This document shows, piece after piece, positions 16,380-23,830 of a stretch of DNA of 64,000 nt (the stretch's first letter is position 1; every line of letters begins with the position of its first letter). A program made the translations under genes and the position numbers. Source of the stretch: Rivibacter sp049446155 (GTDB lineage: Bacteria > Pseudomonadota > Gammaproteobacteria > Burkholderiales > Burkholderiaceae_C); contig NZ_JBMSEE010000001.1 of assembly GCF_049446155.1 (NCBI RefSeq), positions 434,001 through 498,000 on the forward strand, in the 5' to 3' direction. Under the pieces are notes generated by a model, which worked only from the letters and a program-made list of their open reading frames with translations, was not told the origin of the DNA and did not search any database.

Positions 16380-16577
16380 TCAGCGCAGCGCGAGCGGTTG
16401 CGCGAGCGCGTCGCGGCTGGCGCTGATGACCACGCGCTCGAGCTGCACGTGCGGCGTGACGCTGGCCTGGCCCTGGTGCTGTGCCAGGTGGTCGACCGCG
16501 GCGCCTTGCAGCGCGGTGAAGCCGACCGCCACGGCGGCGATCGCGAGCTTGATCGAGGCGGGGATCAGGGTCTTCAT
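16380..16577 (-). CDS. Small exported protein with LERVVI motif
   Basis: 65 residues from ATG 16577, preceded by AAGGAG. An N-terminal signal/anchor (IKLAIAAVAVGFTALQGAA) leads to a short mature part containing TPHVQLERVVISAS. The motif TPxVxLERVV(I/V) is shared with the 71-residue protein at 8465-8680, so both belong to one small exported family. No enzymatic residues are evident. Function unknown. Confidence 0.65.
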   Translation of the reverse strand: MKTLIPASIKLAIAAVAVGFTALQGAAVDHLAQHQGQASVTPHVQLERVVISASRDALAQPLALR

Positions 16578-16768
16578 GTTCGGCTCCTTGAGGTCTTGCG
16601 TGGGTACGCGTCGTTCGATGGAGCGAACTATCGTCAAGGCCGCGCGGCGGCGCAGCCCGTTTGCGATGAACTGCAGGCATCGAAGTGCGAAACGCGCCGC
16701 AGCCGCGACGAGCGCATGGCCTGCGCAGGCGAACTGCGGCACGATGGCGCCAACTTCGAAAGGCCGCC

Positions 16769-17368
16769 ATGCCCCGCCACGCTCCCCGATCGACCGTGCT
16801 CGCCGTGCTGTTCGCTCTTGGCGTCGCCCTGTGCGGCAACGCCAGCGCCACCGAGCGAAGCCTCGACAAGCAGGTCGTCGTCGCCGCGTCGCTCGACGAC
16901 GCCTGGGCCGCCTGGACCACCCGCGAGGGCATCACCAGCTTCTTCGCGCCCGAGGCCGAGATCGACGCGCGCGTCGACGGCGCCTTCCACGTCTACATCG
17001 ACCCTTACGCGCAGCCCGGCATGAAGGGTGCGGACACGATGCGCTTCATGGCGCTGCAGCCCAAGCGCATGCTCTCTTTCGACTGGAACGCGCCGCCCAG
17101 CCTGCCGACGGTGCGCGAGCAGCGCACCTTCGTGGTGGTCCGCTTCGAGCCGGTGGGCGAGCGCCAGACACGGGTCACGCTTCACCACACGGGCTGGGGC
17201 GACGGCGGCGAGTGGGACCAGGCCCATGCCTACTTCGACCGCGCCTGGGGCAACGTCCTGGCCAACCTGCAAAGGCGCTTCGAGACCGGTCCGGTCGACT
17301 GGACCGCGTGGCGCGAGCGGCTGCGCAAGCTGCATGCCGAGGCCGCGGCCTCGGCGCCGTCGCGCTGA
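16769..17368 (+). CDS. Exported SRPBCC (AHSA1-like) family protein
   Basis: 199 residues. ATG 16769 is preferred over the earlier in-frame start because a clear signal peptide follows (STVLAVLFALGVALCGNASA). The mature part is a START/Bet v1-like fold of the AHSA1/CalC type: KQVVVAASLDDAWAAWTTREG at the start, EAEIDARVDGAFHVYI, and HHTGWGDGGEWDQAHAYFDRAW near the end. These domains bind hydrophobic ligands, and a periplasmic location is less usual than cytosolic. It converges with selD. Confidence 0.78.
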   Translation: MPRHAPRSTVLAVLFALGVALCGNASATERSLDKQVVVAASLDDAWAAWTTREGITSFFAPEAEIDARVDGAFHVYIDPYAQPGMKGADTMRFMALQPKRMLSFDWNAPPSLPTVREQRTFVVVRFEPVGERQTRVTLHHTGWGDGGEWDQAHAYFDRAWGNVLANLQRRFETGPVDWTAWRERLRKLHAEAAASAPSR

Positions 17369-17379
17369 GGTTTCAGGCC

Positions 17380-18447
17380 TCAGGGCACGACGCGCAACAC
17401 CGGCTCGGCTCCGGCCACGGCGGCGAGCCTGCCAACCGCCGCCGCGCGCCCGAACCCGGCCTCGCGAAACACCGCCAGCACGCGCTCTTGCGCCTGCGGC
17501 GCGCAGCTCACCAGCAGCCCACCGCTGGTCTGCGGGTCGGTCAGCAGCGTGCGCTGCCAGTCGGCCAACGCGTCGGCGCCCTGCACCTCGGCGCCATAGC
17601 CGGCCCAGTTGCGCGCCGACGCGCCGGTGGCCACGCCCTCGCGCGCGAACGCCGCGGCGCGATCGACCAGCGGCACCGCGGGCCAGTCGATCAGCGCATC
17701 GAGCCGCGAGCCGCGCGCGACCTCGAGCGCATGGCCGGCGAGGCCGAAGCCGGTCACGTCGGTGATCGCATGCACCTCGTCGATCGCCGCGAGCGCCGGG
17801 CCGACGCGGTTGAGCTGCGTCGTCAGTGCCACCATCTCGCCGTAGCCGTCGTCGTCGAGCGCGCCCTTCTTCAGCGCCGCCGACAGCACGCCCACGCCGA
17901 GCGGCTTGCCGAGCACCAGCACGTCGCCGGCGCGCGCATCGGCATTGCGGCGGATGCGCTTCGGGTGCGCGATGCCCAGCGCGACGAGGCCGTAGATCGG
18001 CTCGAGCACATCGATCGAATGGCCGCCGGCGATCGGGATGCCGGCCTCGCGGCACACGCTCGCACCGCCTTCGAGCACCGCGCCGATCACCTGCGGTGCG
18101 AGCCTGGCGATCGGCATGCCGACGATGGCCAGCGCCAGGATCGGCGTCGCGCCCATCGCGTAGACGTCGGAGATCGCGTTGGTGGCCGCGATGCGGCCGA
18201 AGTCGTGCGGGTCGTCGACAATCGGCGTGAAGAAATCGGTGGTGGCCACCAGGGCCTGCTCGTCATTGAGCCGGTAGACCGCGGCGTCGTCGCTGGTCTC
18301 GGTGCCCACCAGCAGTTGCGGCGGCACGAGGCCTTGCGGTGCCTGGGCGAGGATCTCGCGCAGCAAGCCGGGCGCGATCTTGCAGCCGCAGCCGCCGCCA
18401 TGGGAGAACTGGGTGAGACGAACGGGTTCGAGGTCGATGGCAGACAT
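17380..18447 (-). CDS. selD: Selenide, water dikinase
   Basis: 355 residues, normal for SelD. It makes selenophosphate from selenide and ATP. The N-terminal loop GGGCGCK holds the catalytic Cys (about Cys20) and Lys; it is Cys, not selenocysteine. ETSDDAAVY, GGHSID and DPQTSGGLL are the phosphate- and nucleotide-binding motifs of the AIRS/SelD family. ATG 18447 fits the conserved start. It is transcribed divergently from selU, its user. No selA/selB or tRNA-Sec is visible here, so tRNA selenouridine is the local use of selenium. Confidence 0.93.
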   Translation of the reverse strand: MSAIDLEPVRLTQFSHGGGCGCKIAPGLLREILAQAPQGLVPPQLLVGTETSDDAAVYRLNDEQALVATTDFFTPIVDDPHDFGRIAATNAISDVYAMGATPILALAIVGMPIARLAPQVIGAVLEGGASVCREAGIPIAGGHSIDVLEPIYGLVALGIAHPKRIRRNADARAGDVLVLGKPLGVGVLSAALKKGALDDDGYGEMVALTTQLNRVGPALAAIDEVHAITDVTGFGLAGHALEVARGSRLDALIDWPAVPLVDRAAAFAREGVATGASARNWAGYGAEVQGADALADWQRTLLTDPQTSGGLLVSCAPQAQERVLAVFREAGFGRAAAVGRLAAVAGAEPVLRVVP

Positions 18448-18498
18448 GCGCGGATTGTGCCGGTTGGGGGGAAGGCTTCGCATGACGCAGCTGTGCAT

Positions 18499-18584
18499 TC
18501 AGCGGGCCGAGCGCCGGGCCGTTCCCAAGCCGGCCCGCGTCCCCTTGGGGGACCGGACGACGTACTCGTCGGACGAGGGGCCGA
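18499..18584. repeat. GC-rich intergenic element between selD and selU
   Basis: It contains nested inverted repeats, including GTCCCC-TTG-GGGGAC. Its style (CCAAGCCGGCCCGCGTCCCC then GGACGAGGGG) resembles short dispersed intergenic elements I recall from Rubrivivax/Leptothrix-type genomes. There is only one copy of this type in the window, so the repeat status is inferred. Confidence 0.35.
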
Positions 18585-18585
18585 C

Positions 18586-19665
18586 ATGAGCGCGCGCAGT
18601 TTCGGCCCTGCGGACCGCCATGGCTTCGACGCCGTCGTCGACGTTCGCTCGCCGGCCGAGTTCGCGCTCGACCACATTCCCGGCGCGGTCAACTGCCCGG
18701 TGCTCGACGACGAGGAGCGCCGCATCGTCGGCACGATCTACGTGCAGGATTCGGCCTTCGAGGCACGCAAGCTCGGCGCCGCGATGGTCGCGCGCAACAT
18801 CGCGCGCCACCTCGACGGTCCGTTCTTCAAGGACCGACCCAGGAACTGGCGACCACTGCTCTATTGCTGGCGCGGCGGCATGCGCAGCGCAAGCTTCGTG
18901 ACCTGGCTGCGCCTGATCGGCTGGGACGCGCAGCAGCTGCAAGGCGGCTACAAGGCCTGGCGCCGCCATGTCATGAGCTTGCTCGACGAGCGCATCGCCG
19001 CGCTGCCGCTGCGCGTGGTGTGCGGCCCGACCGGCAGCGCCAAGACACGCGTGCTGCAGGCGCTGGCCGCGCAGGGCGCGCAAGTGCTCGACCTCGAAGG
19101 ACTCGCCGGCCACCGCGGCTCGGTGCTCGGCGCCGTGCCGGGCGTGCAGCAGCCGTCGCAGAAGGGTTTCGAGACGCAGGTGGCCGCGGTCGTCGAGGGC
19201 TTCGATCCTGCCCGGCCGGTGTTCGTCGAGGCCGAGAGCCGGCGCATCGGCCGCATCTCGCTGCCCGACGCGCTGCTGCTGCCGCTGCGCGCCGCGCCGT
19301 GCATCGAGATTGCCGCCACCCGCGAGGCGCGGCTCGACTACCTGCTGCGCGACTACGCCTTCTTTGCCGACGATCCCGAGGACCTTGCGTCCAAGCTGGC
19401 CCTGCTCAAGGGGCTGCAGCCGAACGAGACGCTCGAGCGCTGGATCGGCTGGGCGCGTGCGCGCGAGCTGCGCCCGCTGTTCGACGAACTGATCGCGCTG
19501 CACTACGACCCGCTGTACGCGCGCTCGCAACGCCAGAACCTGGCGGCACTGACCGCTGCACAGCGCTTCGAGACCGACGACCTCTCGGACGCCGGCATCG
19601 CCGCGCTGGCCGCACGCATCGCCGAGCGCTGTGCCGCCTGGCCCTCGCGCGCCGAGGCGGTCTGA
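18586..19665 (+). CDS. selU: tRNA 2-selenouridine(34) synthase
   Basis: 359 residues. N-terminal rhodanese domain with catalytic Cys94 in LLYCWRGGMRS; C-terminal P-loop domain with Walker A GPTGSAKT (147-154). The enzyme (MnmH/SelU) geranylates 2-thiouridine at the wobble position of Lys, Glu and Gln tRNAs and replaces sulfur with selenium from selenophosphate. Divergence from selD, the selenophosphate source, supports the assignment. The GTG/ATG choices upstream are shadows; ATG 18586 starts the conserved rhodanese fold. The stop is followed closely by the convergent cupin gene. Confidence 0.92.
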   Translation: MSARSFGPADRHGFDAVVDVRSPAEFALDHIPGAVNCPVLDDEERRIVGTIYVQDSAFEARKLGAAMVARNIARHLDGPFFKDRPRNWRPLLYCWRGGMRSASFVTWLRLIGWDAQQLQGGYKAWRRHVMSLLDERIAALPLRVVCGPTGSAKTRVLQALAAQGAQVLDLEGLAGHRGSVLGAVPGVQQPSQKGFETQVAAVVEGFDPARPVFVEAESRRIGRISLPDALLLPLRAAPCIEIAATREARLDYLLRDYAFFADDPEDLASKLALLKGLQPNETLERWIGWARARELRPLFDELIALHYDPLYARSQRQNLAALTAAQRFETDDLSDAGIAALAARIAERCAAWPSRAEAV

Positions 19666-19671
19666 GGCGAC

Positions 19672-20151
19672 TCAGCCGCGGTGGATCGGATCGATCCAGG
19701 GCACGTCTTCGGGCTGCTCGACCGGCTCGATGTCGAGGTTGATCGCCACCGCCTCGCCGTCGCTTCTGACCACCACGCACTCGAGCTCGTCGTCGCGGCT
19801 GGCGTTGATCTCCTGGTGCGGCACATAGGGCGGCACGTATATGAAATCGCCCGGCCCCGCCTCGGCAGTGAACTCCAGCCGCTCGCCCCAGCGCATGCGC
19901 GCACGGCCCCTGACGACGAAGATCACGCTTTCCAGCGGACCGTGGTGGTGCGCGCCGGTCTTGGCGTTCGGATGGATGTGCACCGTGCCGGCCCAGAGCT
20001 TCTGCGCGCCCACGCGCGCGTAGGTGATGGCCGCCCGGCGGTCCATGCCGGGCGTTTGCGCGGTGTTGGGGTCGAGCTGGTTCGCGTGGATCACGCGCAC
20101 GCCATCGTGTTTCCAGCGCGGCTCGCCGAGGTCATTCGGGGATTCGCTCAT
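19672..20151 (-). CDS. Cupin domain protein
   Basis: 159 residues. ATG 20151 with GAGGAG six bases upstream is preferred over the TTG at 20157. A single cupin barrel shows the metal motif G-x5-H-x-H (AKTGAHHHGPLESVIFVVRG) and the second motif GDFIYVPPYVPHQEIN. It is probably a metal-binding, cytosolic dioxygenase-like or ligand-binding protein; substrate not inferable. It converges with selU and has a promoter region back-to-back with that of the cold-shock gene. Confidence 0.8.
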   Translation of the reverse strand: MSESPNDLGEPRWKHDGVRVIHANQLDPNTAQTPGMDRRAAITYARVGAQKLWAGTVHIHPNAKTGAHHHGPLESVIFVVRGRARMRWGERLEFTAEAGPGDFIYVPPYVPHQEINASRDDELECVVVRSDGEAVAINLDIEPVEQPEDVPWIDPIHRG

Positions 20152-20203
20152 CGCCAACTCCTCTTTCGTGACAGCCGGGTGCAGGGAATTGTGCGCCTGC
20201 GAT

Positions 20204-20390
20204 TACAATGGCCGGCGTAGATATACCCAAGGCCGTCTCTTCAGAGGTCTGTTCAATCCGGTGGCCGCCCTGTGCGGTGCCGTCTGGTTCGCATCCCCCG
20301 ATTGCGTTTCTTGAGTGTCTCTGCTGGCGCGCAGCGCTTTGCCGCGCGCTGATTCCATCCACTGCTTTGACAACACACAAGGAACGTCAT
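20204..20390 (+). promoter_or_regulatory. Candidate cold-shock promoter and long 5' leader
   Basis: TACAAT at 20204-20209 is a good -10 box (no convincing -35). It would give a 5' untranslated leader of about 175 bases, close to the roughly 160-base thermosensing leader known for E. coli cspA. No other gene fits the stretch. The leader's structure was not computed. Confidence 0.4.
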
Positions 20391-20600
20391 ATGAGCAAGC
20401 AAACCGGCACCGTGAAGTGGTTCAACGAAGCCAAGGGCTTCGGCTTCATCGCCCAAGACGGCGGCGGCGCTGACGTCTTCGCGCACTTCCGCGACATCGA
20501 AGGCAACGGCTTCAAGACGCTGCAGGAAAACCAGCGCGTCGAGTTCGAGGTGAAGCAAGGCCAGAAGGGCCCGCAAGCCGCGAACATCCGCCCGCTGTAA
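20391..20600 (+). CDS. cspA: Cold-shock domain protein
   Basis: 69 residues, the standard length. Nucleic-acid-binding motifs RNP1 KGFGFI (15-20) and RNP2 DVFAHF (29-34), with aromatic Trp10 and Phe11. It binds single-stranded RNA and DNA and melts structure in mRNA at low temperature or in general stress. A long leader upstream and a strong terminator downstream make this a monocistronic unit. Confidence 0.95.
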   Translation: MSKQTGTVKWFNEAKGFGFIAQDGGGADVFAHFRDIEGNGFKTLQENQRVEFEVKQGQKGPQAANIRPL

Positions 20601-20628
20601 TCCAGCAGGCGCGTTTCGCCCCAAAGAA

Positions 20629-20657
20629 GAACCGCGGCCTCGGCCGCGGTTTTCTTT
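20629..20657. terminator. Bidirectional rho-independent terminator
   Basis: ACCGCGGC, loop CTCG, GCCGCGGT, followed by TTTCTTTT on the plus strand and preceded by AAAGAAGA, so it also reads as T-rich leftward. It lies between the convergent cold-shock and methionine-synthase genes and can serve both. Confidence 0.88.
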
Positions 20658-20663
20658 TACTGC

Positions 20664-21686
20664 TCAGCCCAGTTTGAGCCGCGCCAGCGCCGCGCCCTCG
20701 GCCAGCGCGCGCAGCTTGGCCTGCGCCACCTCGCGCGGCATCGGCGCCAGGCCGCAGTTGGTGCAGGCGTACAGCCGGTGCCTGGGCACGAACTGCAGCG
20801 CGCGGCCGATGGTTTCGGCCACCTCCTCGGGCGTTTCCACCTGCTCGCTGGCCACGTCGATCACGCCGACCAGCACGTCCTTGCCCTCGAGCAAGGCCAT
20901 CAGCTCGGGCGGCACGTGCGAGTGGATGCACTCCAGGCTCACCTGCCCGATCGTGCTCTTCGCCAGCGCCGGGAACACCTTCTCGTACTGGCGCCATTCC
21001 TCGCCGAGCGTCTTCTTCCATTCGATGTTGGCCTGGATGCCGTAGCCGTAGCAGATGTGCACGGCGGTCGTGCAGCTCAGGCCCTGCGCCGCGCGTTCGA
21101 GCGCCTTGACGCCCCAGTCGGCGGCCTCGTCGAGGTAGACGTTGAAGGCCGGTTCGTCGAACTGGATCACGTCCACGCCATCGGCCTGCAGCGCGAGCGC
21201 CTCCTGGTTCAGCAGCTCGGCAAACGCGAAGGCCATCTTCACGCGGTCGCCGTAGAAGCGGTCGGCCACGGTGTCGACGATGGTCATCGGGCCGGGCAGC
21301 GTGAACTTGATCCTGCGCTTCGTGTGCGCGCGCAGGAAGCGCGCCTCGCGCTCGTGCACGCGGCCCTTGAGCTTCAGGGCCGAGACCACCTGCGGCACCA
21401 TCGCCTTGTAGCGGTCGCGGCGGATGCCCATCTCGACCTTGTGCTCGAAGTCGATGCCCTCGACCTGCTCGAGGAATCCGTGCACGAAGTGCTGGCGCGA
21501 CTGCTCGCCGTCGCCGATGACGTCGATGCCCGCGTCCTCCTGCGCCTTGATCCACAGCAGCGTCGCATCGAGCTTGGCCTGCTCGAGCTCGGGGCCCTCG
21601 GCCCGCCAGCGCGGCCACAGCTTGTTCGTCTCGGCGAGCCAGGCCGGCTTGGGCAGGCTTCCGGCGATCGTGGTCGGGAACAGCAT
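20664..21686 (-). CDS. Core-MetE type cobalamin-independent methionine synthase
   Basis: 340 residues, equivalent to only the C-terminal catalytic half of MetE (about 750 residues). The zinc ligands look intact: His and Cys in VHICYG, Glu in SLECIHSH, Cys in CTNCGLAP. Conserved loops GDGEQSRQHF, LPGPMTI and QFDEPAFNVY are present. Short MetE relatives of this kind are described as methionine synthases that use a methyl donor other than 5-methyltetrahydrofolate. Known partners (a DUF1852 oxygenase or corrinoid proteins) are absent nearby. The exact subfamily needs a tree. Confidence 0.8.
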   Translation of the reverse strand: MLFPTTIAGSLPKPAWLAETNKLWPRWRAEGPELEQAKLDATLLWIKAQEDAGIDVIGDGEQSRQHFVHGFLEQVEGIDFEHKVEMGIRRDRYKAMVPQVVSALKLKGRVHEREARFLRAHTKRRIKFTLPGPMTIVDTVADRFYGDRVKMAFAFAELLNQEALALQADGVDVIQFDEPAFNVYLDEAADWGVKALERAAQGLSCTTAVHICYGYGIQANIEWKKTLGEEWRQYEKVFPALAKSTIGQVSLECIHSHVPPELMALLEGKDVLVGVIDVASEQVETPEEVAETIGRALQFVPRHRLYACTNCGLAPMPREVAQAKLRALAEGAALARLKLG

Positions 21687-21793
21687 GGTCTTGTCTCCTT
21701 CAGCGATGCCGATGGATTATGGGCAGCGTCCCGATGGACAGCACGGCGGCATCACCCTAGGCTCTCGCGGCCATCCGACCCGGGAGGACGACC

Positions 21794-22339
21794 ATGCTGG
21801 TGAAGACGCTGAAGTGGCTGGTGATCGCGATCGTGGCCCTGGCCGCGCTGCTGTACGGCGGCGGCCTGCTGCTGTCGCCCAAGTTCACCGTGACGCGCGC
21901 GGTCGACGTCGCCGCGCCACCCGACAAGGTCTACGCGCTGGTCGCCTCGCCGCGCGAATGGAAGCGCTGGAGCGTGTGGAACCAGCGCGACCCGGCGATG
22001 CAGATCACCTACAGCGGCCCCGAGTCCGGCCAGGGCGCCACCTGGGAGTGGAAGAGCAAGACCGAAGGCGACGGCCGCATGACGATGACCGCCGCCGCGC
22101 CGAGCAAGCGCGTGGCCTACGAGCTCTACTTCCCCGACTTCGGCACCACCTCGGGCGGCGACATCCGCTTCGAGCCGGCCGGCTCGAATCCGGCCGTCAC
22201 GCGCGTGAGCTGGACCATGAACGGCGACATGGGCAGCAACCCGCTGTTTCGCTGGATGGCCTTGTTCGCCGACGGGATGGTCGGCAAGGACTTCGAGGCC
22301 GGCCTGGCCAACCTGAAGGCGCTCGCCGAGAAGGGCTGA
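21794..22339 (+). CDS. Membrane-anchored SRPBCC family protein
   Basis: 181 residues. An N-terminal uncleaved membrane helix (LKWLVIAIVALAALLYGGGLLL) is followed by a START-like domain (RAVDVAAPPDKVYALVASPREWKRW, YSGPESGQGATWEWKSK, ALFADGMVGKDFEAGLANLK). This is the plan of polyketide-cyclase/dehydrase-type envelope proteins that bind lipophilic molecules. GGGAGGACGACC precedes ATG 21794. No operon partner is evident. Confidence 0.82.
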   Translation: MLVKTLKWLVIAIVALAALLYGGGLLLSPKFTVTRAVDVAAPPDKVYALVASPREWKRWSVWNQRDPAMQITYSGPESGQGATWEWKSKTEGDGRMTMTAAAPSKRVAYELYFPDFGTTSGGDIRFEPAGSNPAVTRVSWTMNGDMGSNPLFRWMALFADGMVGKDFEAGLANLKALAEKG

Positions 22340-22352
22340 GCGCCCTGCCCGC

Positions 22353-22844
22353 TCACTTGCCCCGCTGGATCGCGAAGTAGTCCGCCTCGTCGTACGGCCG
22401 GTCCGCGCAGTCGCGCTGCCAGTTGCCCTGGCGCTCCTGGTAGGCCTTGGCCAGCGTATTGAAGGCCGGAAGCGCCGCGTTGTAGCCCTCGATCAGCGCA
22501 TCGCGCTCGCGCACCTTGGCGTTGAAGTCGTTGACGGCGGCCTCGTTGGTGGCGTCCAGCGTCGCGCGCTGGGCCTGCAGTTCGGCGTCGAGCTTGTCGA
22601 CCTCGGCCTTCTTCGCGTCGATATCGCCTTGCGCCTTGACGGCCTCGGCGCCGGCCTTCTTGACCTCGGCCTGCTCCTTGAGGCAGCTGCGCAGCTGGTC
22701 GCGCGTCAAGAGCGCGCCCTTGCCCTGGCCCTTGCCGAGGCTCAGCACATTGCCCTTGGAAGATTGAGCCGCGGCAGGCAGCGGCAGCGCCAGCACGGCG
22801 GCCAGGCACAGCGAGGAGACGGTGAAGCGGTGGATCGAGGTCAT
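22353..22844 (-). CDS. Exported coiled-coil protein of unknown function
   Basis: 163 residues. Signal peptide (FTVSSLCLAAVLALPLPAAAQ), then a Gly/Lys linker (LGKGQGKGALL) and a central region of heptad-like helices (KAQGDIDAKKAEVDKLDAEL and following). It closes with NWQRDCADRPYDEADYF. Two Cys (one before the coiled coil, one near the C-terminus) could form a disulfide in the periplasm. Not recognised as a named family. Divergent from the thioesterase gene 139 bases away. Confidence 0.7.
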   Translation of the reverse strand: MTSIHRFTVSSLCLAAVLALPLPAAAQSSKGNVLSLGKGQGKGALLTRDQLRSCLKEQAEVKKAGAEAVKAQGDIDAKKAEVDKLDAELQAQRATLDATNEAAVNDFNAKVRERDALIEGYNAALPAFNTLAKAYQERQGNWQRDCADRPYDEADYFAIQRGK

Positions 22845-22982
22845 GGTCGAACGATTCTGGTGCGCACGCCACGCGGCGGACAGCGCGAAGCCGCGCATCA
22901 TGCCACCGCGGAAAGCGCGGCGACCGCACGAAAAGAACGATCGTTCGATAATGCGCGCCCGCCCCTTCACGCCGACGCGCCG

Positions 22983-23822
22983 ATGAGCCACGCCGCCTTG
23001 CCCCGCACGCCCTTCTCGCAGCTCGTCGCCCGGCGCCGTCGCGACGGCAATGCGGTGCACTTCACGATCACCGACGACTGGCTCCAGGGCCGCACCACCT
23101 TCGGCGGCCTCATCGCGGCACTGGGCGTGAAGGCCATGCACGATCTGGCCGGCGATGGCTTGCCGCCGCTGCGTGCGCTGCAGACGAGCTTCGCCGGGCC
23201 GGTGGGCGCCGGCGAGATGGCGGTCAAGGTGCGCGTGCTGCGCTCGGGCAAGAACATGCGCCAGGTCCAGGCCGAGGTCACGCAGGCCGGCGAGGACGGC
23301 GCGCCGGCCACCGCGGCGGTGCTGCTGGCGACCTTCGGCCACGCGCGCGAGAGCGTGCTGCCCAAGCTGCTGCCCGAGGCCGAGCCGATCGCGGTGGCCG
23401 CCGAGCAGGCCCAGCGCGTGCCCTTCGTGCCCGGCATGACGCCGGCCTTCATCCAGCACTTCGACATGCGCTGGGCCGAAGGCCCCGTGCCCTACAGCGG
23501 CGGCGACGCCTGGAACACGCGCCTGTACCTGCGCCTGCGCGACGACGTCGACGTGCACCCTGAACTGCGCTGCGTGCTGCTGGCCGACACGCCGCCCACG
23601 CCGGCGATCGGACGCCTGCCGCAACGCGCGCCGTCGAGCTCCGTGACCTGGGCGCTGGAGCTGCGCCCGCTCGCCGACGGCACGCCGCTCGACGCGCATT
23701 TCCGCATGGACATGGACACGCTGGCCGCGTCCGACGGCTACGTGAACCAGCGCGGCCTGCTGTGGGCCCCGGACGGTGCGCTGGTCGCGCTGGCGTACCA
23801 GGTGGTCGCTGTCTACGCCTGA
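22983..23822 (+). CDS. Acyl-CoA thioesterase family protein (double hot-dog, TesB-like)
   Basis: 279 residues. The N-terminal hot-dog contains DDWLQGRTTFGGLIAALGVKAM, the substrate-binding helix region of this thioesterase family; the second half ends ASDGYVNQRGLLWAPDGALVALAYQ. It likely hydrolyses acyl-CoA esters in the cytosol; chain length unknown. ATG 22983 fits. The Hsp70-family gene starts eight bases downstream and is likely co-transcribed. Confidence 0.82.
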   Translation: MSHAALPRTPFSQLVARRRRDGNAVHFTITDDWLQGRTTFGGLIAALGVKAMHDLAGDGLPPLRALQTSFAGPVGAGEMAVKVRVLRSGKNMRQVQAEVTQAGEDGAPATAAVLLATFGHARESVLPKLLPEAEPIAVAAEQAQRVPFVPGMTPAFIQHFDMRWAEGPVPYSGGDAWNTRLYLRLRDDVDVHPELRCVLLADTPPTPAIGRLPQRAPSSSVTWALELRPLADGTPLDAHFRMDMDTLAASDGYVNQRGLLWAPDGALVALAYQVVAVYA

Positions 23823-23830
23823 GGCACGGC

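Noticed and set aside
17380..18447. Selenocysteine codon in selD
   Set aside because: The active-site position is a TGC cysteine codon and there is no in-frame TGA.
16327..18585. N-terminal extension of selU as a 1112-codon frame
   Set aside because: The part before 18586 is antisense to selD and low-complexity; SelU's rhodanese domain begins at 18586.
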